This document shows, in pieces, positions 47,401 to 59,267 of a stretch of 64,000 bases of DNA. Numbering within the stretch: the stretch's first letter is position 1; each line of letters opens with the position of its first letter. The position numbers and the translations under genes were made by a program. Under the pieces are notes generated by a model. That model made no database searches. It was not told the DNA's origin and worked only from the letters and a program-made list of their open reading frames with translations. The DNA is from Karalla daura (Eukaryota; Chordata; Actinopteri; Chaetodontiformes; Leiognathidae), in contig CM055211.1 of assembly GCA_029224185.1 (NCBI GenBank), forward strand, positions 51,001 to 115,000, written 5' to 3'.

Positions 47401-48770
47401 ATATCTCTGTAAGCTCTCTCTCTCTGTAAGCTTTTTGCTTGGGTGATAATGTGGCGGACTGGGGGTGTTAGAGAGACAGGGAGAATTGAGAGACTGGATT
47501 GACAACGCCACCTTGGGGAATGCACCCAAGGGATCTGACCCAAAGTTATAAAGAGGGGAACCCAGGTTCGTCATATTATTGTGGCCAGGAGACGTGGTTC
47601 CAATGGTTTAAAAGTATTTGTATACAAAAATTTTAAATATCCACTTAAGAAAGGACACACTCATACCAGGAAGGAGGAGTGTTCAGGGCTGAGGGCTACC
47701 AGTACGACCCAAGGACAGTGAAAGGGGGGGGTGAGAGGACTCCCAGGGAGGGCACCTGAGGGAGGGAGTTAATGGGGTCCAAACAGGCGCAAACGAGAAA
47801 TAAACTAATAAACAACTACGGAATTAGCAGTCAATAATCCCCCAAAAAATGCAATCACAACATAATAGAAGCTGCCAAAAACAACAAATAAATCAAGACA
47901 AAGCAAAGAAAAAAGAAAAAATACTAAGGTTACTTAAACAAAGTCATACCCAACCCCATCATGAACATAGTCCCATCGATTCAACAAAACAACCTAGTAT
48001 TCAAATAACTAACTAATTTAAAAGGGGCTATGAGACCATAGGAATGAATTAAAACAAACTCGAGCCAGCCCAAATAAGTGGTACAAAACAAAAAAAACAG
48101 TAAACAAAACAAGGAAATCAATGGAATAAATCATGTTATGGAGTGAGGCTCACTCACTCACTCACTCACTCATTCACCCGTTCACTCACTCACACACTCA
48201 CTCACACACGGCACCCAGGCAGCCATGGCAGGCCATTACTGGTTTTTACATTTACATTTCACACTTCACCATTTTTCCATAGCTACAGGTGCAGGGAAAG
48301 GCCTTCCAGTAACTGTTGTAATTGCTATTACACATCTATTACAAATTTCCTCATCATCCCCATTCTCATATCTCATCTGGTTAACATTGCCGCACTTAAA
48401 GAACACACATTAACACATTGTCCGTTCAGATCAGGTTTATTACATTTTTAGCATTGAACAGGAGCACAGATTCCCAGTAAACTCACCAGCATGACTGCAC
48501 ACACTTCCGGGGTCCTGTGGGGAATTAGAGGGATTGGACCACTGGCGTTACATAGGGGTGTTTGGTGGAGCAAACTATGTAAACAGGGGTGTTTTCATGG
48601 TGTTGGGAATTGTTTAATCTGAAGGGCACAGAAGTAGTTTTAGTTCGTGGAAATGATTTGGGGTGTTTGAATATGTTATGTATGTTTTTCCACATAACAT
48701 TTTCTTTTCAAAAAGTATTTCGGCAAGAATTTGCTTTATGTTAGGAAGGTGGACTCATCTGTGGGAGGAG
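47401..48770. other. Non-coding stretch with a CACT-rich tract
   Basis: A (CTCA)n-type tract lies at 48149-48206. The stretch at 47700-48120 is A-rich and lacks coding features. Confidence 0.4.
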
Positions 48771-48804
48771 CTTAGGGGTATAAAGCCTAATAGTAGGCTC
48801 CGGT

Positions 48805-48955
48805 TGTTGTTTGATGTGTTGATTGGTTGATGTGATGGTTGATGGATTTGGTTGATTTGATGGTTGATGTGTTGATTGGTTGATGTGATGGTTGATGGGT
48901 TTGGTTGATTTGATGGTTGATGGTGGATGGTGGATGGTGGATGGATGGTTGGTTT
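48805..48955. repeat. Minisatellite of GTTGAT/GATGGTT words
   Basis: A degenerate tandem array built from TTGATGTGATGGTTGATGG and GTTTGGTTGATTTGATGG ends in GGTGGATGGTGGATGG. The larger unit of about 59-60 bp occurs nearly twice. Confidence 0.8.
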
Positions 48956-50285
48956 CTGGAAGGCCATTGGAGAAACGTGAGTGAGTAAGAGAAAGTCGTG
49001 GATCGTAGATCGATTTAGCCCGACAAATTTAACTTTAACTTTTTTTGTTGCTTTATGTGATTTACTGTTTATATTTGCGCATTTTTGGAGAACCTTTTTA
49101 ATCTTTTATTTTATTTTATTTTATTTTTTTGGGAAAATCCGAAAAGAAACAAATCGTTTTTTTTTAAGAACTCTCACCGTCTTAAACCAGTCCGTTCTGA
49201 GCGCTGGACTTTGAAATCCCGTCACAAAAAAACAGCAGTGCCTCGGATTCCTGTACACGTAACAACAGTTAGCTGAGGTGGCGAGATACAGGCCATCTGC
49301 ATTCACACTGTCTTATACCCATGCATACTCACATACCGATCAGCTGTGTCAATTTAGCACGAGGAAGAGGTTTACGCTCCGGTGCGGAGCTGCTCAGTGC
49401 CGAACAGCGTGTGATATGGAGGTCGATGTGCAAGTCATTCCATGATCGATGAGATATCAGAGCTTAAAGACATGAATGAATGTGTGCGCGGGCCATTTGG
49501 CTGACGGGAGAGCGTCAGTCACATACAGTGGACGAACGGACTGTGCTTACCTCGTTCGTACGGCCGTGTTATTCTCTGATATCCAGTACGGATCGTATGG
49601 ATCAGTGAGTGTGTTGAGGAGGACGGAGGTGAAAAGTTATATCCGTCACTCGAACCCCCGCCTTTTGGTTCCTGCTGTCTCCATTACAAGGAATGGCAGC
49701 CACCCGCAACTCAAATTCCTGGCTTCACTTGCGTCCTTCGCAAACCAATGGGTGATGTCACGGAGGGTTTGGGGCTCGATTGCAATACGTGCCCTCCACA
49801 TATTCCACACCCAAAATAATTTTTGGCTGCTCAGCTGTTTTATGACCAGGTATTTGGTGTTCCATCGTTGTTTATTCACAAAGACAAGGTAAAAGGAGCA
49901 CCAATGCCACCAGCCCCTCCCCATCGTAGTCAATAGTAAAAAAAGTTACCCCCCACCCCCCGTAGTGTTGATACCCCCCACCCCACCGGCTGAGCCAGGT
50001 GTCCTCCTTTTTGGAAATCAAAATATAGTCACCCTACCCATGATGGACAATAGTTTTTTCAGTGTCCTCTACACCACAGCCCCCACAGTGTCCTGTTTGC
50101 AGCCAATAAAGGAGACAGCCTTCCTAATTATTTTATTAGGTCCGTTATGTTTGCAGAAAATGTCTTTTCCCCTGTTGTGTTTTCTTCATTTCGGTAACAC
50201 TAGTGACCATGAAGTAGTGTACCCTGGGGGCCAGCAAGTGAGTTCAAGGATATTCTTTTCACCCCATTGCTAAAGCTCAATTGTT
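48956..50285. other. Non-coding stretch, no gene recognised
   Basis: There is a (TTTTA)n-like tract at 49106-49130. The 49480-49930 part has moderate-length frames on both strands without a recognisable domain. Confidence 0.35.
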
Positions 50286-50289
50286 ATTA

Positions 50290-50520
50290 TAGCCCCAAAC
50301 ACGAAGTGCCTGGGATATTATGCTTTTGGTCCAACCGCCACTGCCACCGCATGTTTTTCTGTTAACACCATAACGTGAGCACCGTTTGGATTTGAATTTT
50401 CACATTTGGCAGACAAATTCATCACTCATAGGGGAAGAACTGATTCAATTTTCAGGCATTTTGGCCACAAGGGACAGCACTTTGGGCGAAAAAATTTGCA
50501 TTTGCGCTTATATCTGCAGG
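50290..50520 (+). repeat. Direct repeat pair, copy 2
   Basis: Partner of 47160-47400. The two copies are about 3.1 kb apart in direct orientation. Confidence 0.75.
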
Positions 50521-50734
50521 ACCATTAGGTCAACTGATGTCAAACTTGATGTAATGAAGCAACACGGATTGTTCAATTGTGCCTTGGGGCGTTCAGGGAT
50601 ATATTCATTGCATTTTGGTGCCGAACGCATAGGTCTAGTTTAGCATTTTTTTGTGGGAGTAGGTGAATATTTTTCAAGAATAAACAGAAGAAAATATGAA
50701 ATCAAACCAAATTTAAAAAAAAAACGCTTTCTCA

Positions 50735-51180
50735 TCTCTTGATTGTTTTTTTTTGCACCAAACACATAATCAAACGGAATTATACGCAGTGTGTGTGTGT
50801 GTACTCCCATTCCTGCCTGCTTTAGTCCCTTGGCTTTTAGGCTGATTAACGACTGTATGGCCATCGTTAGACTAGACATGGCGCTGACCAGCTGCCTGGT
50901 ATGCACCCGGTAAGCAGAGTGTCCCACTGGAGCACCATACTGGCCACTGCACCTCTTGCGCAATTGCTGGTAGCCTGTGGTCGAGAGCAGCAAACTTTTT
51001 CCTTTGTTCTGCCAGATGGACTTCCACCTCGAAGGAATTATATTTACTTTTTTTTGTTTGCATCTGATGTCACCGCAGCAATTTCCCTTAGTGGAGCACC
51101 CATAAAACGCATGCAAACCAAGCGCGCAAAATCTTGGTGCACGCAATTTAGTGTGTCAATATTGATTTCCCATAGAAGCT
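50735..51180 (-). mobile_element. Remnant element with Myb/SANT-like ORF, copy 2
   Basis: This is the inverted relative of 25196-25760. On the minus strand it reads KKSKYNSFEVEVHLAEQRKK (near 51055-51000), the counterpart of the KYDSLEFEVLVAE segment. It also shares the TTTGGTGCAAAAA end (here TTTTTGCACCAAACACATAA). It contains a (GT)n tract at 50795. No transposase is encoded. Confidence 0.5.
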
Positions 51181-51949
51181 CATTTAGTTAGGTTCGTGTT
51201 TTGCTGGGTTCTCTTTTAATACAGATTTGGCGTTGTGTTATGTTTACAGTTTCACAAGCTTCTCAGTGAATGTCATGGAACTGAGCCATCTGAACCAGTT
51301 TTTTTCAGACTGTTTCACTGACTGGGAACGCTTCCCGTGACAGTGAAAAGACAGAAACGCGGCTAATGGAGGACAAAAGGATTGCCATCATGCAGAGCAA
51401 CTCATTATCAAGAGATAAGTGGCTTACATTACAGCTCGCTGACAGCTTTGCACTGGCTCAGAACCATGCTGAGCTGCAATGACACTGCAACAGTACCAAA
51501 GGAAAAAGAGATGCACTTCACGAGCAGTCGCTCAGCTGGTACATCATCCAGTTTAAATAATAACATGATCATCAACGTGGCAAAGGCAAAAGCTGAAGGA
51601 ACACAACCCAGAGAAGGAAACTGAGCTTAAGGTCAAGCCACTCCAGACATTTGAATGTGGAAAAAGAACAGAATGCTGCCGTAGCAGAAGCAAATAATAT
51701 TGTGGCCTGTTTATAGCGCATAGTCTTTGAAGTATGCAGCAAGGCTAACAGTCCAGTCCGTGAAGGCCCCACAGACAAGCGAAGCATCACTACAACCAAT
51801 CTTCAGGCGGTGTCCTTACCCCTCTCCACAAGAGGTCTTGAAACACAACCCCTCATTTCCTGCACACCGTCCATTTTAGGAGGTCGCCTTAAGGTGCAGC
51901 CAGACAAAACTGAAATGTCTTGTTGCAATGCGTTGGGAGCCACACATCA
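51181..51949. other. Non-coding stretch, no gene recognised
   Basis: No protein-like frame and no repeat family was recognised. Confidence 0.35.
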
Positions 51950-52560
51950 TTCAGTGACATTGTTATGAGCTATCCTAGCTTCTCTGCCCAGAACAATAGC
52001 CTCACGTGTCTCTTGGTTTTCTCAGATTTCTCCAGTGCACTTCATCTCCTTCCGTGCCTTGGCGTCCTATGTCTCCGTTGCAACACGCTGATGTTGCACA
52101 TGCAGCAGCTGATGCAATGCTTCCCGTTGCTCTGCTATGCAAGCGATTCTTGTGCGGGATCTCCTCTTTGCACACAGTGCTGGAACATACTGTCCATGAG
52201 GTCCGTTTTATGATCCTTTTTGCAGAAGAGTGCGGTGCGGCTGATGCAGCCGGTAGCTTTCACGATCAGGTGCTATAGTGGCATTGGCGCCTCGTGCATA
52301 CTTGTTTGCGGCCCTGTCCAGACTTCTGGTTCCGACTCCTGAGAAATAGAGGGATAGTAGAAGAGGGGAAGAGAGAGGAAGAGAGAGAGGGATGATGCTG
52401 CGGTTGCTGCTGCGTTTAGGGCCCGTATGACGGCTGGGCTACCGGCTGAGGAGTGGTGTTGCTCCTTGAGTCCCAGATGTGGAGGCGGCATGATCTCTTC
52501 CAGTTCACGTGTGGCAGAGAGCTTGAAGGGTGTCTTCTCTGGTGAAGAGGAGCAGTGGAG
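51950..52560 (-). repeat. Unclassified retroelement-like repeat, copy 2 (inverted)
   Basis: Reverse-complement partner of 40090-40740. Several hundred bp downstream (52565-53250) may belong to the same element, but I see no second copy of that part. Confidence 0.55.
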
Positions 52561-53196
52561 AGAGAACGTATCTCTGATGTGTTTCTTTGTTTAAAGGGAG
52601 TTCAGAGGCTGGGACCTGCACAGCTTGTCCTGCCTCCCTCAGCTCCATGGGAGGGAGGGGGGGGTACCTCCTTTTCCAGGTATCAGCTGGAATTCCTTTG
52701 TTCCCAGCTGATTGTTTTTCCTCCAAAAACTCAGTCTAATAATCGCTCTCTTGGTCCTGAACGTGGTCGTGTAGCTGTCCCAACAGAAAGAGACCCACAA
52801 AGACATCTGTGTATGTTCAGAAAACACAAATCTCAGGATCTCCCAGGTCTGAGTAAAAGATAAGGAGTGAATCAGCCCAAACAAATATTGTGCCGTGCAC
52901 CAGATGCAACACACTCAAGAAGATGCAAAGGCTTTAGAGAAAGGTGTGTTGATAAGTGCAAAATGCTCATGAGAGCACAAAACTGCTTTTGTCGCTGCTC
53001 CTCCTCGGAGCATCTGTGCAGGATGCTCAGGAAGGGTGGCGAGGAGAGCCAGTGGTTATGTCGTAGCTGCCACAACACTACACAGGCCGGGACCCCTCTG
53101 GACACATTCAGACCCAAGAAGCAGTGTGTTTTTTCAATTTATTCAATACAGGTCGGCAGGAGCCCTGTCTCAAGCGATACAAGTCCGCAGATGGAA

Positions 53197-53197
53197 G

Positions 53198-53232
<35 letters not shown>
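53197..53232. repeat. (CA)n microsatellite
   Basis: About 17 uninterrupted CA dinucleotides. Confidence 0.9.
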
Positions 53233-53235
<3 letters not shown>

Positions 53236-53510
53236 CTGACACGTCACCCACATTAACCCACACTTGTTTGATATATACCACACCCTGGGACTAACGCACA
53301 GGAAAATAACAAACTGCACAGGAAGAGGGGAAAGAAAAATCAGGTGGTGTTAAGCTAAATATCGGTTTAAGGCGGCACACGGCAAATTGATGCACGTCAC
53401 ACATGAAGTCACCCAACGTGCTGCCACCACGAGGAGTACAATTACTTTCACAGCAACTCATACACCAGTGCAAAGAAATAACCCACATTAAGGGATAGCC
53501 CACCTCTCAG

Positions 53511-53860
53511 GGTGGTGCGAAAGAGACTTACAGCAGTGCCTTTCAGCTAGGGAGCCATCTTACTGACGAAACTTTATAACATTTCTTTGTAATTTTAGTG
53601 TTTTATTCATTATAGAATGACTTTTGAGTTTTATAAAGCACTGCGGGAATATATTCCCGTCGGAGAAAGATCCACCGTGGTGTCTGTGAAGAAGCTGAGA
53701 CGGGCGAGAGACAATTTTATAGTAAACAAATCATTTAAAAAGCTAGCAACTGCCGTAACTCAACAGGTACGAGTCGGGCAAGCAAACCGTCCTTCTTCCT
53801 CACACGTCATGTCCTTTTTCCTGAAACGTGATCAAACGTCATTGTGAGCATATGCAGTAT
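53511..53860 (+). pseudogene. Interspersed repeat with small exon, forward orientation (copy 2)
   Basis: After about 105 bp that match 1225-1335, ATG at 53617 opens a 50-codon exon to 53766. It starts MTFEFYKALR, contains SVKKLRRARDN and ends ATAVTQQ at a donor-like CAG/GTACGAG. The same exon is inverted in copy 1 at 1530-1381. The peptide is basic and probably nucleic-acid-binding, but I do not recognise the family. No following exon was identified. Confidence 0.5.
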
Positions 53861-54047
53861 ACACAGAGCACCGATCGGGTACTTCCGGACAGATCGGGTA
53901 CCGACAAGCTGCCCTGGGCCAGCTGGCAAAAAAAAAAAAGACGTCCTCTTTCCTTCGCCGAAGCCCTGTTTACACAGAGCCGCCCCCTGCAAGTCACTCA
54001 GCCATCCAATCAGGGCTTTCAGTCAATTCCCCTCTGTCCCACCACAC

Positions 54048-54190
54048 ATAGAGGCTGTGTCCGAAACCACCCCCTAACCCCTATATAGGGCCCTTATATA
54101 GGGTGGACGCCATTTTAAGTAGTGTCCGGATGTCTAGTGAACGAGATTAAGGGCACTTAACGTATCCCACAATGCACCTTGATTCCAAGT
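54048..54190. mobile_element. Probable DNA-transposon end with near-palindromic TATATAGGG core
   Basis: GAGGCTGTGTCCGAAACC at 54049 looks like a terminal repeat common in fish DNA transposons. It is followed by a near-palindrome at 54078-54103 (CCCTATATAGGG, then CCCTTATATAGGG). The matching other end was not located, so boundaries are uncertain. Confidence 0.35.
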
Positions 54191-54526
54191 GTACATCGGA
54201 TGGTCACTAGCTGGAGCCCTATATCCCATCGTGCTCTGCGGTGGGACGGCGGGAAGGGAGCGTGGATGGGAATGAATGGGCCGGTGTTTAGTCCGGTATC
54301 CAGGTTGTATAATGCGTCCACAGAAGAGAGCGAGACAACAGCAGACTCGGCACAGCAGCTGCTGTACAGATAGAAGTAAATTGCCCTTTAATGAATTTGT
54401 GAAATGTGAATGGTTCCATTAATACAATGAATGTAAGTCAATTACTAATGTATTGTTTACCAAAGTTCTAAAGTTTTTGCATTTCCTGCCAATTTGGCAC
54501 GTATAATGCAAACACGCCCCTGCCCT

Positions 54527-54860
54527 TAGACCCTCACATCGGCTGAGGAGTGTCTCCCAGAAAAACAGTGTTGGGGGAAAAAAGGGAAGAAAGGGTGGGA
54601 GACAGGTGGGGAGCCTCCCTTAGGATGGACAGGCAAGCAGAGGCAAGACAGTGTAAAGAGAGGGTTGGTGGCTATTCACATTCACATTTACTCATTTGGC
54701 AGACGCTTTTATCCAAAGCAACTTAGGTTTAGGCTTTTATCAAAGGCGACTATTTAGGTTTTAGTCTAGAGGTCAAATGAGTCCATTGTAGAAACAGTGC
54801 ATGCAGCAGGAGAGCCATGGTGTGGGACGGGGTCCTGGATCCAACTCAGCATCTGTGGGG
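54527..54860 (-). mobile_element. CR1/L2-like LINE 3' UTR fragment, minus strand
   Basis: The segment matches 60617-60905 in the same orientation: CTTAGACCCTC, GGCTGAGGA, a GGGAAAAAAGGG block, GATGGACAGGC and GTCCTGGATCCA. That region is the 3' UTR of the LINE at 60505-62060. A CATTTGGCAGACGCTTTTAT motif at 54692-54711, widespread in teleost repeats, interrupts it. Confidence 0.6.
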
Positions 54861-55276
54861 TCTGGGAGGGGATAAAGCACAAAGACTCCAGGTTAATGGT
54901 CCAAATAAAAGGATCCCCGTTACCACCAGCACTGTGAAATGTTGCTCTCAAGAAGAAGAAATAGCTTTACAGAATTGTCTGGAGGTCAAGGATAGGTATG
55001 TTTTCTGTGAGTCACATGCAGACACTGACTTTCCTCTTCTACTAAATTATTCTTCTTTATCATTGTTGACCATTAAATGCTTCCACAATAAGAGAAAAAC
55101 CTTTGGTAACTAGCAGCTTTGAAAGGCTGGCTTAACCAAATACAATCTCTCTGCTCTCAGGGAGGGTGAAATGGACAGGGCAAGGGCAAGAGAGGAAGGT
55201 GAAGATTGGAAAAGGGAAGATGATCTATGGGTAAAAACTTGAACATTAGCTACAACAGGATGGTGTGAGGCAGGTC

Positions 55277-55294
55277 TCTCTCTCTCTGTTAGAC

Positions 55295-55337
<43 letters not shown>

Positions 55338-55338
55338 T
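55277..55338. repeat. (TC)n/(AG)n compound microsatellite, foldback
   Basis: A CTCTCTCTCT run is followed by TGTTAGACAGAGAG and a long AG run, so the two halves are complementary and could form a hairpin. Confidence 0.8.
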
Positions 55339-56319
55339 ATTTGTATAGGGATGTAGATGAACATACAGAAACTACGGTAGGGATATGGAAGAGCATGACC
55401 AATGTCCACAGAAGGTCACGAAGCTGTTGCAACCAGCAAAACTGATCACTAAAAAGGCTGAGGCACTCCGATTGGTTTACATTTGAGTGGTAACCGCTCA
55501 GATAGAAAATCCGCCTATATGGATTGTGCAAGCTGCAGCCGAGTGCCCCTGGGACGGTGTTGAGCCACTGCATGTGGACGTGGTCTCCATTGAGATCGTG
55601 GGACACCCTTTGTATGTGCTGCTTAAGTCTAAGACGTGTCCAAGTTCGAGATGTGGACTTTGGGTCTAGCAGAGCAGACCATCTTCCAAGATGTTAGAAA
55701 GCTATTTAACTTTTTGGTCACGGTGCCATAATATGACATTGACAAAACCACCACCCAGTCTGGAGCTTATTCTGAAATGGACTCACTGCAATTTACCACC
55801 TCTATTTTCCTGCGCTAAGCTCTCTCTCACCTGGAGAACCCTAGAAGTGCTTAAGGCCTACACAGCTCTGACAACTGCCACCTGCAGTGGTTCTCAGATG
55901 TCTCAGCTGTTGTCGGGCTAAACGAGGGTAATCATGACAGGGAATACAGAGAACTAATGCATCACTTTGTGAAATGGTGTCTGCAGAAGTGGCTGCTTAT
56001 AAACACAGAAAATATCAACGAGCTGATGGTGGATTTCTAGCATGTATAAGCGTATTATTACCGTGTGTATGTGTGCGTGCAGTTGACGAATCACAAACCT
56101 TGAGTGTCGGGGTGAATGGATCGCCTCCTCATGTCCTCCTCCCAGAGAACGCGTTGTCATGTCTAATTTGTATGGAAAACTATGAAAACTAGTGCATCGA
56201 AATTTTGTGCGTTTTCATCGGAATTTCCAGTGACAGAAACACGATTGGACGTAGACCAGACGAAGACCCGATGTAGACAGAGACAGGAATCGCCCCTACA
56301 AATGTAGTGTCCAAGGTGT

Positions 56320-56800
56320 AGTGCTTCTAGAACTGTGCTTATGTCTGACAAAAGCTCAGGGACTGGCACTCTTGGAGAGGTGTCCGCTCAACTGTTTATT
56401 ACACACTTATTCTCGCTGACACAACTTCAACTCCCTGCAGCCACTGCACCATACCTTTTCATGACGTCATAGTTGCAATACACACACAATGTTTTTAGTT
56501 TACCTTCAAGTCAGAGGGCAGGAGGGGAGAGACGAGTACCTTCCCCTTAAAGTTTCCTCCCAGTCTTTGACTATGTTGCTTGTCAGGATGTCTTGCATTA
56601 GAATCTACTGCCTCCATGTTGATAGCCCTTTCCGAGAGCAACTTTGCTTCCCCGCTCAGAAGATCTGTTCCAAGTCCCTCATGGGGTCTGCAGATTGAGT
56701 CTTAGGCCATTTGACAAGCCCTTAAAGGTGGGAAATGGCGAATGTTCAAAGCCCTGTCCTTCGAAAAGTATGGCTCCGACGAGGAACAAACCAACACATA
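56320..56800. repeat. Unclassified interspersed repeat, copy 2 (empty hAT site)
   Basis: Partner of 41285-42580. It has CTCATGGGGTCTGCAG at 56679-56694, where the other copy carries a 197-bp hAT MITE between two CCCATGGG copies. Otherwise non-coding. Confidence 0.65.
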
Positions 56801-57503
56801 TCTGCCCATCCAGCCAGTCCAGCTCGTTCAGCATGCTGAGTTTCTGTTTTGTAACATAAAACATTATATTGTACTAGTTTTCACATTTATTTGTACAAAA
56901 GTTGAGTGAGAACAGGTTGCAGAGACCTGAGCCCTTTCCTCTCAACCACATTCACGCTGCATTATTGGAACACGGCAGTTCCACTCCCAGCTGGCACGCA
57001 TACAGCTGACTACTAACTAACTAAACTGAGAAAGGAACAAATCAGTGTATGGAAGTGATTTAGTACAGTTTGTTCACGCACTTATTCATTTGAATGAATT
57101 GTTTGGAAATGCAAATATTACCATACTCATTTAGTTTAGATCAGCTTTTAGAAATTGGTTCTAAAACCCAAATTAGCTGCTGGGAATGCAAAGACGTTTA
57201 CAAGGTTAGGACAATTCAGTTTAGCTGTCAGGTTGCTACCACTTACAACACATTACAGTTACTGCAATTACAATGATACGTTGTGCAATGATAGGCATGA
57301 ATGCAAATCAAACTATCCTGTAGCATTATTTGAAGGCAGGCAACAACACCTGTTGTATTTGTATATTTATTTAATGTTTTGAGTGTGTAATCTGTGAATC
57401 TGGGAATAGCATGTTAACATGTGAGTTTAGATGTTTAAGTGGCCCAACACAATTCCTGATGATTATTGGATTTGACTCCTTATCCATTTCTTTCTCTCCC
57501 CAG

Positions 57504-58102
57504 GGTCATCGATGAACCAATCTGCTGATTTCCTCTCCAACGTCTCATGCAACGTGTCCCTCAATGATACAACATCCTGTTTTCCAGTCGATGATAGAGT
57601 GGGGCCCGCCAGTCCCTATAAAGCCCTGGAAATGTTTTTTATTGCCTTGGTCACGGGATCTCTGAGCTTTGTGACCGTCACAGGGAACATTTTAGTCATG
57701 CTGTCCATCAAAGTAAACCGTCACTTACAAACTGTAAATAACTACTTCTTATTTTCGCTAGCGTGTGCTGACTTGATTATTGGTGTCTTCAGCATGAATT
57801 TGTACACAGTTTACATTATTGTGGGCTACTGGCCCCTGGGGCCGGTGGTTTGTGACCTGTGGCTAGCCCTAGATTACGTTGTCTCCAATGCCTCGGTGAT
57901 GAACCTGTTGATCATCAGCTTCGACCGCTATTTCTGCGTCACCAAGCCTCTCACGTACCCAACCAGACGGACAACCAAGATGGCTGGCTTGATGATTGCA
58001 GCAGCATGGATCCTGTCCTTCATCCTGTGGGCCCCTGCCATTTTGTTCTGGCAGTTCATTGTTGGAGAGCGCACAGTGCCACCTGGAGAGTGTTACATTC
58101 AG
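57504..58102 (+). CDS. chrm4: Muscarinic acetylcholine receptor M4, exon with N-terminus and TM1-TM4
   Basis: The exon is bounded by a pyrimidine-rich acceptor (CTCTCCCCAG) and a donor at 58103 (CAG/GTATAG, phase 0). Counting from Met at 57512, residues 2-20 hold four N-glycosylation sequons. TM1 is about 40-63 (GNILV), TM2 75-97 (ACADL, Asp87), TM3 111-133 with the acetylcholine-binding Asp121 in LALDYVV, then DRY at 138-140. TM4 is about 157-181 (AAAWILSF). Cys114 and Cys194 would form the ECL2 disulfide. It is a plasma-membrane, Gi/o-coupled receptor for acetylcholine. VTGNILVML, the RRTTKMAGLM stretch and the following FLSNPAVTFG exon fit M4 rather than M2. A reading frame split by introns differs from mammalian M4. 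Confidence 0.95.
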
Positions 58103-59267
58103 GTATAGTTTATAAAAGTTTATATATATATATATGTATAGTACAGATGCAAAAAACAATAGTATAGTGTTAAGACATTTTTTTAAAAAGTAAGGGTGTC
58201 TGTATGATCTGTCTGCCCCATTTCTGTGTTCCTGCCTGTGGCCGCCTGCCTTGGCTTTTGAACTCCTCCTTCTTGGTTCTTCCTATGGGCCAATGATAAG
58301 GTTTCTCTTGCTTATTGGATGGCAGCTGGCTCATCAGCCAGGTGCTTAACCCACCTGAACTGAGGAGCCAGTTGCCAGACCATTGCCTGTAACTCTCTGT
58401 GCCTCGTGTCCTGCTTTTCCCTGCTCTTGCGCTGCGTCCCGAACATCTGCTTGTGGGTTGGTTTACCCCTTCAACCAGGTTTTGTTTTCTTTGAACTTTT
58501 GCATTTTAGTGTCAGGTTTGTTTTGTGTTGCAGTCAGCGTTGGGTTCTTGGTGTTCCCTGTGAAGACCTTGATCTTTTGTTTTCAGTCAGATTTTGGTTA
58601 AGTCAGTTAGATTTTACCTGCAGCGACCAGTTGGTCTCAGGTCTTTTGTTTTATCAGCCAGGTACACTTAGTTTAGTTACCTGCAGTGACCAGTGGTCCA
58701 AGGTTTTTGTTTTCTAGATAGATAGTTTAGAGTGTTATTTTCACCTGCGGTGACCGTTGGCCCATGGTCTTTAGTTTATAGCTCAGATAGCTTTTGTATA
58801 CATTTTGTCACCTGTGGAAGCAGAGCTCCAGGTTCATTTTGTGTAGTACTTTGTGTTTGTTATCACCTGTTGAAGCATTGCTCCAGGTTTGTTTGTGTTG
58901 TACTTGTACTGTTTTGGTTTATACTTTGATTAAAGTCCAGTTAACTCCTGATCTATCCGAGTTTGCTTTTGGGTCTTTCGTGTCGAAACCTGAAAAAGGG
59001 CTCAATGTACAAAATGTACAGATGTATTCACGTAAAGCGGTATACATACTATTATGCTTTCTTTATTATGCTTGCTTTAAAGCAAAATAAAAGAAGCATC
59101 TTGAATGCTGCATCTATTTGTTTTAGTGTCATTAGAAACCCCCCCCCCCCATTATGACATCCCTGGCCACAATTATTTAATCAAGAATTTATCAAGAATA
59201 ACTCGACACTGCGGAGGCTGTGAAAATATTTATGTTTTCTCTTTGTTTTCTTTTTGTCTTTCCATAG
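58103..59267 (+). other. chrm4: chrm4 intron after TM4/ECL2
   Basis: This is a GT..AG intron (GTATAG ... TTCCATAG). Read through, it stops at once (Val then TAG). It contains a repeat-like block at about 58200-58960 with five degenerate units beginning CACCTG/TACCTG, then AT-rich sequence and a C-run at 59140-59149. Confidence 0.9.
58610..58890 (+). repeat. Degenerate 53-70-bp tandem repeat in the chrm4 intron
   Basis: Related words TTACCTGCAGYGACCAGTTGG or TCACCTGYGGNNRCNNNNSCYC recur near 58612, 58676, 58739, 58809 and 58861. Each is followed by AGGT/ATGGT and a T/G-rich filler. The block ends in a TTGATTAAAGTCC tail, as in an LTR or repeat 3' end. Confidence 0.55.

Noticed and set aside
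57859..58167. Second open frame on + and a 96-codon frame on the minus strand over the receptor exon
   Set aside because: They are shadows of the chrm4 exon, which has a full family match in its own frame.
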